DNA of 64,000 nt, taken from Enoplolaimus lenunculus. Its lineage: Eukaryota; Nematoda; Enoplea; Enoplida; Thoracostomopsidae. Position numbers and translations under genes: made by a program. Shown here piece by piece: positions 46,634-57,440 of the stretch. The stretch lies in contig JASANG010003708.1 in the NCBI GenBank assembly GCA_030248215.1, forward strand, positions 124,001-188,000. The letters are read 5' to 3'. Every line of letters starts with the position of its first letter. The stretch's first letter is position 1. Under the pieces are notes generated by a model. That model was not told the origin of the DNA. It saw only the letters and a program-made list of their open reading frames with translations, and searched no databases.

Positions 46634-47493
46634 AGCAATCATGGATCATAGAAAGATTATCGGAATTTTTCCAATGATTTGCACGGTGTTTTATGTCATT
46701 ACGGCAGGGTTGTGTATGAAAGTAAACTAAACCGTTGTATTCACATTGATCGTTGCATTGCTTGGACAATGAATTCCTGACGGAATAGGAATAGTTTTGT
46801 CTCGATTTTTGTGTGCGCTGTAAGCAACATGGTAGATGTTGGACTATTGGACGCTACATAATTTCATAATCGTCAATTTTCTTATAATATTGTTTGATTT
46901 TTAAATCAATAAACTGTTTTATGCTTAATTTTCATTAACTTGATCATTTGTATATTAAGCCTGTTTTGTTGAGCTGATAGTTTTTGGTTTGCTCTGTGTA
47001 TAGTAGGTAATCAACAATGCCATCTGTATGGTATTGCGCATTCGATTGGACAAACGGTTCACTACCGGCGGTATGTGTTATGTGCGTAGCCTAATTTTCA
47101 CAGACAAGTACTGGTTAAAAAAATCCCATATTCTTATGCCTGATCGCTCGTTTTCTAAACCTATAATACTCAAACGTAGGCCAGAATCTCAATGGGAGGG
47201 AGTGCAAATTGCGTTTAGGGGCTTTCGTCACAATAACGAACCTAGTGGTACTTATAAAATTGTGCGTACAAGTATGCAGTTTACAGACTATACGTTAACA
47301 ACTGATTTATTAGGCTAAACGCCATTTAGTGGTATTATGAAATTAAAAGTGACTTGTCAGTTCTTTATCAACATTGATTTCAGCTTTTTCGGTCGCTGTT
47401 ATACATGTAATTAGTATTACAATACAGAACACGAATTACTTTTTCCGTATTAAAGTTCTTTTTCCGTATTAAAGTTCATAGATTTCGTGTCAG
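46634..47493. other. Between PRPF31 and VPS37
   Basis: 3' UTR of PRPF31 (AATAAA at 46908-46913) and 5' region of VPS37. The only longer frame is listed separately (47028-47318). The 18-base block TTTTCCGTATTAAAGTTC is repeated in tandem at about 47441-47476. Confidence 0.4.
47028..47318 (+). CDS. Unassigned open reading frame, 96 codons
   Basis: A plus-strand frame between two same-strand genes, basic and moderately protein-like (WEGVQIAFRGFRHNNEPSG), with no domain I recognise and no sign of splice partners. It may be a chance frame or a remnant. Confidence 0.2.
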   Translation: MVLRIRLDKRFTTGGMCYVRSLIFTDKYWLKKSHILMPDRSFSKPIILKRRPESQWEGVQIAFRGFRHNNEPSGTYKIVRTSMQFTDYTLTTDLLG

Positions 47494-49473
47494 ATGTACC
47501 AGTCGTTGGTAGATTCTGCAGTCGCGAGTGCCGCTGCAACATTGCAGTCTATGGACGATGAAGCACTTCAAGATTTGCTGCAGAACGATTCCAAAATTAA
47601 TGAATTAATCAAAGATTTGCCACAGGTATACGCAAACTAATATTAAATAAAGAATAATAATATGAACCAAGGTAACTGCATAAGTAAACAACAGTGATTT
47701 ATTATTTACCAATCAGGGTGCAACCGGAATATGTTTGGACCTTCAGGTTCCGTAAAATTTTTGCCGGAATTAAAAATTCCAGCAATGAATTTTGGTCTGT
47801 GGAAATTAAGATATTTTACTAAAAAATGAGGATAACAATTTAAGATTCCATTCGTATATTACATAAACCTTGACAATCGCCGAAAATAAACAATTGAAGG
47901 TAGATTTTCCTTCCGTGGATTATGAAAATCTAAAATACAGCAGATAAACCGGTACCTATCTCAAAATAGTGTTATTTCACCAATAATATTGCAAAAAGAA
48001 AATTAAAATGAATTTTTCTGTGGCATGTATTTTTCACTTTCCAATTCCGTTTTCGGTAGTTTTTTCAAATTCCGATTGCGGTAAATTGTAATTCCGGTTG
48101 CACCCTGCTACCAGTGGAATATGCGTTTTTTCTACGTATGTAAATCCATGCAGTTCCGCAATGCACAAAAAATAATTTTCGTTTTAGCTGAAGTCGCTAC
48201 AGTCCGAAAAAGAGCTTTTATTGACGCAAAATCGTTCGCTTGCAACTTACAACTTGGATCAAGAGCCAAAAATTCGCGAAGGAAAAGAAGCATTGGTTGC
48301 TGCGTATGAACTGGCGACGGCGAGCAGAGATGCGCTTGAAGCAAAGAAAACCGAACTGAGTGAGAAAATAAAATTAGTAGCCATTTGAAAGTATGAGAAT
48401 TTTTAATGGTTTTATTGATTAATAAATTCAGCTAATTTTAAAGCCATAAACCAAAAAGTTGTTTTTAAAGCATGGCTTTATTTATTATCTAATTTTTCCA
48501 TTGCGTATACAGTCAGCAATTATGTGTATAGTTTTCATTTAATCAGGACAAAGCTGCATTACAACATTTTTAGTTAATTATCGTTAAACTACGTTTACTA
48601 TTTTTATATTTTCCTGTGCGAAATTTGAAAATACATACTTTTTGCAATAAATAACAAAACAATTCCAGTGTCCTGAGCTTTCCATAACTTCACCTTAATA
48701 TAAACGATGTATATTTTGTTATTGTCCAACTTTTTGCGAATTAACGTGCAGTTTTCATAGTTTGCATTGTTTATAATGGTAAATTTTTCAGATGCCCTTG
48801 TTGAACAGCGTTCGCTAGACACATCCCTGGCACTTCTGCTTACTGCAGCTGCTGAAGCAGAAGAAGAAAGCGAGGTTTGCGTTTGACATTTAGATGTTAA
48901 GTACTAATATTATGCTCTATGGCATTGTAGTAATTGTTTTATAACTGTTGTTTATAACAGTTTGATATAACCATGTGCGTAGCCAGGATTCAGAATTGGG
49001 GGCGTACTATAAAATTGAAAACCTCAGGACGAAAATCACAATCATATTTGTTTAGTAAAATACATTAATTCCTTCTACAAACAATGCACGGTAGATTGCA
49101 AAAACGAGCAGTATTTTTAGTAGTTGGATGTGCGTTATTCACATAAAACATGTTTTCTTAATGGTTTCAGAAAATTCGTGATCGTATGATTGACACAGAA
49201 ATAGGCCCCGATGACTTTATCAAACAGTTCCTGCCGAAACGAACATTGTATCATGTGCGTCGTGTTAAAGCGGACAAAATGCGTGAAATTATGCGTTCTG
49301 CCCCGTGTGTGGCCTCAGAGTCGAGTAGCTCACATCATGGTCGACGTCCAGCACCACCGCCTCCAGGTGGCGGCGGTATGAATAGCGATGCGAACCCTGG
49401 CGTTGGATGGGGATTTCGAGCTCAACCACCGCGACCTCCGAGTTATCAGTGGAATTATACAGGAACGGTTTGA
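47494..49473 (+). CDS. VPS37: ESCRT-I subunit VPS37 (Mod(r) domain)
   Basis: Exons 47494-47625, 48188-48359, 48792-48874 and 49171-49473; 229 residues. VPS37 joins TSG101/VPS28/MVB12 in ESCRT-I on endosomes and helps sort ubiquitinated cargo. Seen: helical Mod(r) region starting with LQDLLQNDSKINELIKDLPQ, then LKSLQSEKELLLTQNRSLA, a long coiled-coil stretch REGKEALVAAYELATASRDA, LALLLTAAAEAEEESE, and FIKQFLPKRTLYHVRRVKAD, which matches the conserved end of the domain. The C-terminus is Pro/Gly-rich (RRPAPPPPGGGG, PPRPPSYQW), as in VPS37B/C-type proteins. Phases 0, 1, 0 agree. Which vertebrate paralogue it corresponds to cannot be decided. Intron 1 holds a hAT-like MITE. Confidence 0.93.
47714..48107. 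mobile_element. hAT-like MITE (CAGGGTGCAACCGGAAT ends) in VPS37 intron 1
   Basis: 394 bp; ends CAGGGTGCAACCGGAAT and ATTCCGGTTGCACCCTG. Flanks TTACCAAT and CTACCAGT match at 6 of 8. Same family as 25835-26231 but an older insertion. Confidence 0.85.
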
Positions 49474-50419
49474 GCGTGAAATATCGCGGAAACAATTAAG
49501 TTTGAATTATGAATGTAGTGTGTGGCTGCCGGTCAATCAACAATATAGTTGTCTTCTTACAGGCATCCTGAGTCTGTGTTGGGGGTTTCCAAATGCAGCC
49601 ATTTTAAGCTGCCAAACGGTATGCTGGAAAGGTTACTCAAATGATTTAGATATACGATGTAAATTGGTGCATTATGTAAATAATGATATCTGTGATAACG
49701 AATTTGATTAGTGTTGATTATATTTTCGGCGAATGCCGTAGTCTAGTTTCAGAAACCAGCCCGTGTATTGCTGAGGGGCGTCAGCTAAATTTTTGCTTAC
49801 GTTTAGTTATAGGCTTCCCTCAACTGCACCTGGGGGTAAATGTATCAATTATTTCAACAGCGAAATCTATGTACTAAAGCTGGAACGCCCCACATGTACA
49901 AAAAACAGTCTTTTAATTTTGTTCACTGAATATGTTGGCGGCCCAGGCAACAATTTAACCTAGGACCGGAGAAGCTTTAGTTTAGTTGCACATATGTGCA
50001 AGTGCCACTGCGTGTATTAGTAATAATTATAGTCTAAAAACGAAGTAATAACTTAACATTAAGCAGAACATATTATAGATTTAGCTACAACAAGCTGTTG
50101 TGACATTTTACTTGCAAAAATATTTTTCGGCAACGGTAAAATCTGTAACAATGCAGGAACGCTTTGTTTTATTAAATATTGGGACTTCTTCACGTTCTGC
50201 TCATTCTTGCCCTTCTGTCTATTTAATGGTTATTGTTTATATATGCCGAAAATGACAGTGTTACTTTGAGGGTACGGGATGCGTTACGTTCGCTGATATT
50301 TGTCTATATTCGTTTACCTTCCGTTTTTAAATTCACCATAACAATCTAATAGGCTGTAGCTCATATTAGCAGCTCGCTGGTTTTGGTACTTAGTGCTAAA
50401 GGTAAAGAACTATACAGAA
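49474..50419. other. 3' flank of VPS37; no gene seen
   Basis: AT-rich region between converging genes. No recognisable element or domain. Confidence 0.35.
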
Positions 50420-50660
50420 CAGGGTACAACCGGACGGCCGGCTCCGACAAAAAATCAACCTCCGGCTCCAGTAGAATTTTGGCTGGAGGTTCCCGCAATT
50501 TCGGTAATAAAATTTTGCAAAGTTTTTACAGAACTTGTTTGTTGGGTGTGTTTCGTTTTAACTTTTGGTAGAATTTATATTAAAGATTGCTGATGTTTCT
50601 TAAAAAATTAAGCGCAAAACCGAAAGATTTGACTACGCCTTGCCTCTGCTTCACAGGTTT
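50420..50660. mobile_element. hAT-like MITE fragment (CAGGGTACAACCGG end)
   Basis: Left end CAGGGTACAACCGGACGG, then CTCCGGCTCC motifs and the interior shared with 34239-34632. The right end is not found. Confidence 0.55.
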
Positions 50661-50974
50661 TTTACATTAACACGAATTTTCAAACCCAATTAAATAAAGC
50701 ACGGGCAGCTCCTGACCAGAAATAAAACACACCAAAGCATAGCTTTTCCGCCTTAAACTTAAAAGCTTGCCGCGGGTAAAAACTGAATTTTTTACCCGCG
50801 TGATATAGAATCTTTACCCGCCTGTTTACCCAACCGGCGTTTGACCGCAGTTAAAGTCCTTCTCTGGTCCAGACCATTTCTTTCAACAGTTTCTGGTTGC
50901 GATTGGTTTTCTAGCTGTTCTGATCAATGAGTAGTTCAATGATTAAAATAAAAGAGTTTTTGGTAGAGCGACGG

Positions 50975-51587
50975 AGAACAGATGCAGACGGGTCACGGTT
51001 TGTTCCATGTTTATTCGACGCCAACGTTAAAATTCGGGCTCTTTCATCGGATCAACAGGCAACTCGAATAATCGCAAATGATGAATGTGTCCAAGGGACG
51101 GTATGTCACGTGATACTGTGAACATCTATGCGAATATATGGTATTTCACAATTTCAACGAATATGATATTCGGCGGGACAGTGTAAATCTGGGCGCTGAT
51201 AAATGAATGGAAAGTCGGGCTGCAGAGGTACAGATGTGCTTTAAATACGAAATACGCGCCTGCAAATCGTTTGCGACACAAAATCGTTTAGAATCACAGC
51301 GTCATAATTCAAAAGTTCAAATGTTACATTCTAGTATGATATTCAACAGGACAATTTGGGTATGTTACCTCAAGCATGCAGACATTTGACCTTATGATAT
51401 TCGCAGACAATACCTCTAATATCGTATAGTATTGAAGAACAAAACCTGACCTACACATGATGATAGCAGGCAAATACGAATTTTTGAATACATACATATA
51501 GGGTCTCAAGCAGACAAAATGTTACCAAATAATATAATAGGGACAAAGCGTGTCCCAAGCTGCCCCGGTTATAACGTGAGCCCCGCA
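50975..51587. mobile_element. GCGGGGTTCACG-family element, left end damaged
   Basis: Aligns along most of its length with 58207-58761 (GACGGGTCACGGTTTGTTCC, CTGATAAATGAATGGAAAGT, GCCTGCAAATCGTTT, ATTCAAAAGTTCAAATGT, AGCAGACAAAATGTTACC). The right end TAACGTGAGCCCCGCA is present; the left terminal repeat is lost or damaged. Confidence 0.65.
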
Positions 51588-51789
51588 TTAAACTGGGGCG
51601 GTTTAAAACACATCTCGTTCCATGTTGATTCAAAACATGTCACATCGTTGCACATTTATGCGGTATTCCAAAATTGTACCAAATATCTGCATGTTATTTA
51701 TGCAGGGCAATGTAATTTTCGCGTACCAGAAAAAAATTTGATAATGATAACGACAGTTGAATTTGGCCTATATGTTTCTGTTTGGTGAA

Positions 51790-51930
51790 AATTTCCCATG
51801 ATATATTCCTAGGTACAAATTCAAATTTAAGTATCGTATGACATTCTACAGGACATTCATGCTAGGTTATCACAACCTTGCAGGCATTTTCAAGCATGTC
51901 ATGATATAAGCAGACAATGTTTCGAATATA
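51790..51930. repeat. Partial copy of the GCGGGGTTCACG-family interior
   Basis: Contains ATGACATTCTACAGGACATT, CATGTCATGATATAAGCAGA and CAATGTTTCGAATATAATAT, matching the interior of 50975-51587 around 51330-51440. Confidence 0.45.
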
Positions 51931-52158
51931 ATATTGCAGTTCAAACGGTATAAGTGTCGTCTCACGGTGGCCGACAATTGGATTCACTACACATGTAATT
52001 AATATGGACTTCGAACATTTTCCAATCCGGATATCGGACTGCATTTGCCATATATTCATTGAAATTTGAAATTTCAAATCTGTCCGCATTTCAGTTGATA
52101 ACCACATCGTGCATTATATTTTTCAATTTTTGCTACCGAAATTTTCGACTGTATAAAA

Positions 52159-54170
52159 CTATATACTCTTCAGCTTGTAATCAACGACATCGTGCGCAAG
52201 TTGTGATTGTACTGGATCGATTAAACTATGTCGAATTACATATTCAACACATTCACGTGCACAGTTGTATTCACCAATGTTGAGCGAAGTTGAAAATGAA
52301 CGCAACCACAGTTCGACATCAAAGCTGAGACCGTAAATGCTGCAGCTATGAATGCAACTCGTATCACCATCATTGAAGTGCTTCCATGTTTGCGTTTGTC
52401 TTTTCTGTAAATGTAAAAGCTCAGGGTGCAACCGGAGATGAAAAATACCGGTGTCGGAGGTCTTTGTCGGAACCGGAGATGAAGCCAAAGGGGACGCAAA
52501 ATTAAGTATTTTAATGTTGCTTTTTCTAATTTGAGCACCCCCAAAAAAATTCTACATGTGCTGGAAGTGGATTTTCTGCCCGGAGCCGGAGACAGATCTC
52601 CAGTGGTATATACATTGATAGTTCTTCTATATTGCAAATTTACATTTATTGAGCCATTTTTAATTAAAGAGACTTATAAACCGATTGGCCAATGTTACTT
52701 TTAGGGACGTAAAACAGTAGATTAAGCGTATTACTAAGACTAAGCCTAAAGCTAAGCGTTGCCAAAAATGTGTTTCTAAGCCTGAGCCTAAGCCTAAGCA
52801 AAACATTGCAATCTAGAATTTAAACCGAGCACTTGCAAGGTTGTCCAAAACAGCAATTCCGTTCCAGACTGCGCACAATAGGTGTCGTACATTGGAAATT
52901 TTATTAAGAAACAAGTAGTGCAAAATTAAACAAATGTTTGAACTATTGAACGGAAGGAAATTCAACTATTTAAATTGCGGCTTAACCTTCTCGCAGCGTC
53001 AGTTGTCCGTTAGGGAACAAGAAGTTTTTTATTGAAACTCCGAAAAATTTACCAAAACAGAATTGTTTTTAAAGTTGAACAAAGACGTACAGTCAAATCA
53101 ATATTAGCGATTCCAGTGCGATGTAGCGTCAACACCGAGAGCACTGTAATATCAGCAACAACATTGTCACACATGTTGTCTTTGGAATCGCCAAGACTTT
53201 TTATATCTTTGAATCGCAACGCGAATCGTCGTTCGGCTTGTTTTAACACCTCAAACAAGTCATGATATTGTTGGAGTTGCACGAGGATTGCTACTTGCAA
53301 TTTGAATGCAACAACTGTTTCGATTGTTCCTTCACATAGTCTCCAAGCTATATTTGTATAGTACAAAGATTCTTGATAGTATCGGAGTCTGTAGAGTTTT
53401 GAGCTGGCCTGTAAATATGAGAAAGATAAAAATTTTAAGACAGATGTGATGTTTACATTTGACTAAGATGCAGGGTGCAACTGGAGGTGACAAGTAGTGG
53501 AGCCGGGGCATGACGTCAACGAAACTTTCCAAATTCTTTTAAGCGTTCATCAAAACACTATTTTCGTATCAAAATAAGCGTTTTTTTTCAAATAGCGACA
53601 AGACGTCTCGTACTTTTGCAGAATTCCTTTATTTCTAGCGTTTCTTACTTGTAAACAAACTGCAACAATCGGTGGCGTACTAGACTCAGCTCGTAGCATT
53701 AACGCAATGCAACGATTAATGCACGCGAGCTGCGATTGCAAATAGCAATTACCCAACGACGCAGTGTGATTGTTCAAACTGTGGATTTCGTCGTGAAATT
53801 TACAAAAATGAACATTTGCAACTCTGTTGCATTCAGCAGTCGAACTAAGCGATTCAAGTTCCGACTCGGCAGAGATTGGTTTAAGTGCACCGTTGGCACT
53901 ACTGGCAATTAGTGCAGTTGTTAAGCCAGCATAGTGTGGACAATTAGCGTTAATAAATTTAGGGATAAGCTGGGATAGTTGTGGAATACATGCTGGATGT
54001 AGGGTATTCGATTTTCGAGGGTTTTGAAATCGAGTTGACAGTATATTTGTGGATTTTTTTGAGGATTTTACAGATGCCAAGATGAACTTCAAGTTGTGAT
54101 AAGGATCTTCAAAAGATGTATACCATGTGTCGGTGCTGGTCGGATCAGATTTTGATTTAATCGAGGTCAT
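52159..54170 (-). CDS. HAP40/F8A-like protein (huntingtin partner)
   Basis: Three exons (minus): 54170-53649, 53408-53091, 52404-52159; 361 residues (human HAP40/F8A1 371). HAP40 is an all-helical TPR-like protein that binds and stabilises huntingtin and has been linked to early endosome movement. Seen: N-terminal block with STRFQNP and CIPQLSQLIPKFINANCPHY followed by AGLTTALIASSANGAL, like the family's KKRFLRKP...CLPYAAWCQLAVARC; a helical middle with FKLQVAILVQLQQYHDLFEV; and a C-terminal block with VELWLRSFSTSLNIGEYNCA then RECVEYVIRHSLIDPVQSQL, matching the family's EELFLLLQSLV...LLTAEQNHLLHLV. Phases are 0 throughout. No membrane segment. Assignment is by pattern and order of blocks, so moderately confident. 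Confidence 0.72.
52423..52600. mobile_element. hAT-like MITE fragment at the edge of HAP40 exon 3
   Basis: CAGGGTGCAACCGGAGATG begins 19 bp upstream (in gene sense) of the exon 3 acceptor at 52404. CCGGAGCCGGAGACAGATCT near 52580 resembles an inverted subterminal repeat, but the terminal CACCCTG is missing. Confidence 0.5.
52680..52820. repeat. CGATTGGCCAATGTTAC repeat with GCCTAA run, copy 1
   Basis: Begins CCGATTGGCCAATGTTACTT and continues into CTAAGCCTGAGCCTAAGCCT. The right inverted end seen in 54299-54526 is missing. Confidence 0.55.
53470..53520. repeat. Short hAT-like end fragment in HAP40 intron 1
   Basis: GCAGGGTGCAACTGGAGGTG is a diverged end of the CAGGGTGCAACCGGA family; the rest of the element is not seen. 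Confidence 0.4.
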
Positions 54171-54298
54171 TTTGTGACAGATGGTATATTTATTTATTGC
54201 TACTAATTGAAATAGTAATAGTTTTGAACAGTGACGATGAATTGCGTTTACATAGTTGCATTGGGCGCACAGTTACCTTGTACTTAAGCGTAAATAGT

Positions 54299-54526
54299 TC
54301 GGCCAATGTTACTTTTAGTGGCGTATTAGCAGTCGGTTAAGCGTATTCCTAAGCCTAGACTACGCCTAAGCGTTGCAGACTACGCCTAAGCGTTGCAAAA
54401 CCACGTTCCTAAGCCTAAGCCTAAGCCTAAAGCCTAAGCAATAAAATGTAATCTTAGAATCTCAACCTACGCTTTTATAGATTTACCAGAAACCTTGGCG
54501 CCCTTTAAGGTAACATAGGCCAATCG
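54299..54526. mobile_element. MITE with internal GCCTAA run (CGATTGGCCWATGTTAC ends)
   Basis: Left TCGGCCAATGTTACTTTTAG and right complement CGATTGGCCTATGTTACCTT are inverted. Between them lie two copies of GACTACGCCTAAGCGTTGCA and a stretch CCTAAGCCTAAGCCTAAGCC. About 228 bp, non-coding. Copy 1 is at 52680-52820. Confidence 0.65.
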
Positions 54527-54673
54527 TTCAGTTACAAATGCATCTCAAAGCACCTTTTACAAAGGGTTTTTGATTTGTGGAGAAACAATAATAGTCAGCG
54601 CCGCAAAACTGTATTAATTGCGATAGTTAGTTGAAAAGCTATTTTAGCAACAATATAAAAGCTTTGTTCACAG

Positions 54674-54860
54674 GTCGGGCCCATGTAAAAATCAGCGGCG
54701 GAACGTTATTTTGTGGGACTGGAATAGAGTAAGCTTATAAAGCTTTCGACCAATTTTTTACTTAGGCTTCGGTATAAGCTCATTCTAACGCTTTATTAGA
54801 CTGTGGTTTATAATTAGACTTAGGCTTAGGCTTAACAGTTCCGCTCTTGCAAAGATTTTC
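54674..54860. repeat. Repeat block with GGCGGAACGTT and TTAGGC-like run
   Basis: 54674-54738 matches the reverse complement of 21489-21552 (GGCCCATGTAAARATCAG, GGCGGAACGTT, GAGTAAGCTTA). It continues into TTAGACTTAGGCTTAGGCTT and ends near CAGTTCCGC, the inverse of GCGGAAC, so the ends may be inverted repeats. Confidence 0.45.
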
Positions 54861-55134
54861 GTGGGAGCGGGGGCACTGCGCTATACGTGCGATAAGAAAA
54901 ACAAGAAACACTTATATAACAATGTGGTGAGAGCATAACTCATATTTCTCAAATGTGTTAGCAGTAGCACTTACCAGTTGGTGATAAGTCATGTATTTTT
55001 GAACAAGACATCGCTGAACGTTGAAATTTTAGACGTGTATTAGTTGTTTCATTCAAGTCAAACTGCTATTATAAAATAGTCGAGATTTACCGCTAGCTAC
55101 AGTCTATTTGTAGCATTTATAGATTATAGAACAA

Positions 55135-55507
55135 TGGCTGGGTTTCTGAAATCTTACTTAAGTATTTACTAAGTTATTTATACTTAAGTAATTACTTAAG
55201 ACACCGACTTAATAAGTAAATACTTCAATTTTCGAGCAAAAACAAATAAACGCGAAATGTCAGCATTGTCATAACAAGAAAAAGTAATAGTTTTGCTTTA
55301 TATTGAGGAAGAACACATAGTCTACAATTTCAATTAGACCAACGTTAGTATTCCTGAATGGTAAACTTTGTAATAGATCAAATTTAGTCAGCGACTTAAA
55401 TATATACTTAATTTAAGTACGCTCTTAAAAACGACAAAATGGTTAAGTACTTACTTAGTACGTACTTAAGTAGTAAGTTGTACTTAAGGGTTTTGGAAAC
55501 CCAGCCA
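55135..55507. mobile_element. MITE with TGGCTGGGTTTC ends and ACTTAAGT repeats
   Basis: 373 bp; ends TGGCTGGGTTTCTGAAAT and (complement) TGGCTGGGTTTCCAAAACCC. Both subterminal regions consist of ACTTAAGTA-like palindromes. AAT lies at both outer flanks. Fragments occur at 17177-17215 and near 15215-15345. Confidence 0.7.
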
Positions 55508-55566
55508 ATATATACCAACTTGTTATAAGTGCTATACACATTTGAGAAAAAGTGAAAATTGTCCTA

Positions 55567-55786
55567 CACTGCAAATAATGGTGAGTCAAATGGATTCTCT
55601 CCGAAATATGCTTTTCCGGACTACAGAAACTGAGTCAAAATTCGACTCCGCCAGAGTCAAATTCGACTAACTGAGTCTCTCGATGAGTCGAATTCGACTC
55701 TGGCAGAGTCGAATATGATTCAGTTTGTGTAGTCCGGAAAAGTCTAAATCGGAGAGAGTCAATTTGACTCACCACTTTTTGCAGTG
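55567..55786. mobile_element. CACTGC fold-back MITE, copy 3
   Basis: About 220 bp; ends CACTGCAAATAATGGTGAGT / complement CACTGCAAAAAGTGGTGAGT. The arms are inverted over their whole length and carry TGAGTCA motifs. 36 kb away from copies 1 and 2. Confidence 0.8.
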
Positions 55787-56156
55787 CATAATTATTGACA
55801 AAATCATCACTCTTCAATGACGTTTTCCATTTCTAAAATGAAGACATATCTTGAAATTAAAATACACAAAAGGCTGTCTATTTTTCAAAACATTTATACG
55901 AAACAGAGAGAAAGAAAATCTTGAAAAATGTGGTTGAAAGATGCAACAAAAACGTTTCTAATTAGTGCAACGTTGTACTAGCAATTGTGCAAGATTGTAT
56001 ACGTATGCACCTTTAAAAGATGTGAGTTGCGTGCGATGTTGTAAAAAAACTCTGAAACACGTTATTGCAACTGCAACTACAACAGAATATTCAAAAATGA
56101 GTTATCATGGTTTTTATACGTAAATATCTGTCCACTAAAAAGTCTATTGTAGTGAC

Positions 56157-56588
56157 CCGAAAGAGGGGTAATAAGAGTTTGGTCCCCATTTTGAGTCCCA
56201 ATCGATAGGAGTCGGCATCTTTAATAAGAGTCTGTAAGCGGATAGAGTCCGTAAACCCTAATTAGAGTCCATAAATGTCAATTATCCCTAATTGTAGAGA
56301 CAAATGACTCCAAGACCAAATAAAGTTGAGTTCGAAACTTTAAAGCGTATTTAAGTATAGAAAGTAATATTCCAAAGTATAACCTTGCATTATCGCTCAA
56401 GCTTTTGATACAAGGCAAAAAACGTTTAATTCAACGGGCAGTTGCAATACCAGATATACATCACAAAAAAAGAAAGGTTTCGGAGGGCGGGTTGAAAATA
56501 AATAAAAGCCCGTAACCGAATAAACACGGGGCTACCCTCTGGAGAGGCCAAATAAATATCAGCTCCCCCTCCAAATCGGTCACTACAG
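56157..56588. mobile_element. CTGTAGTGACCCGA-family MITE, inverted orientation
   Basis: 432 bp; ends TTGTAGTGACCCGAAAGAGG and CGGTCACTACAG. Its left part matches the inverted right part of 58940-59349, so the two copies lie in opposite orientation. Confidence 0.75.
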
Positions 56589-57002
56589 CACTCAGTATCC
56601 TGGCAATGAAGCTTTAAACTTCTGACAGCCATCTAGAACGCGTGCCGGTTCTCAAGGGGCATTTCAGTTCCCTCGTCTTAGGATTAAAAACAATCATTCG
56701 TTTACGTACAAGTATCCATGTATAAAGCAGCGATAGCCGCAATCCTTAAACCAGACATTGGCTTCTCGAATCAGTCTTCGTTTCGAATATTGTAAACAAT
56801 GCTTGATTGGTGTTATTTTGTGACAATGGGGTTTCAAACAGAGGGACGAGGATGGTAACTTCAAACTAGGTTACATATCCTGCAGAATTAATTCAAGCGA
56901 TAAATGAAATTTAAATCCAGATAAAAACATCGACAAAACGCACCATTGTGACATATTTTCCAACATAAAAGTTAGAACTTTGTCGCAAAGTCAGTGTAAT
57001 CT

Positions 57003-57144
57003 AGAGTGGATGATGCGTACTTCAACAAGAGTATGCAACTGGATACATTCTATTGTACCTGGAACACGTGGCTTTTTCGGCTTACCCCCTTTATTTAAAA
57101 AGGGAGCGCCTGTGGAAACCATGTCACTTTATGTATCCAGCATC
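57003..57144 (+). pseudogene. Fragment of an unrecognised repeated gene, copy 1
   Basis: The first 47 bases (RVDDAYFNKSMQLDTF when translated) are nearly identical to 62973-62927 on the minus strand. After that only a loose match remains, and the frame is lost in this copy. I do not recognise the family. Confidence 0.4.
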
Positions 57145-57321
57145 AAAAATGCTCGCGCATGTAGTTTGAAGAAGAGTTTGCAACTTGCCTATTACTGAGT
57201 GACACAACAGGTACTGTGACGAGTCGCATTTTATTCGTACCCACGCTACATTTGTAAGCTGGCGCAGCTACTTATTAAAACACGTAGTAAGCATAGACTT
57301 TGAGAATGTGGCCAATGTATC

Positions 57322-57440
57322 ACGGTACAACCAATTTTTGCCGGAGGTTCCGGCAATTTCGGTAGTAAAATTTTGCATAATTTTACAAAATCAATATGTT
57401 TTAGCGCATTTCGTTTTACTTTTGTCACAATTTTAAGGAA
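57322..57440. mobile_element. hAT-like MITE fragment
   Basis: GGTACAACC, TTTGCCGGAGGTTCCGGCAA, TTTCGGTAGTAAAATTTTGC and CATTTCGTTTTACTTTTGTC match the interior of 34239-34632. Truncated, and followed by an A-rich and C-rich run. Confidence 0.5.

Noticed and set aside
53032-53265. 77-codon plus-strand frame
   Set aside because: It is the antisense shadow of HAP40-like exon 2, which has matched splice sites and family-like blocks.
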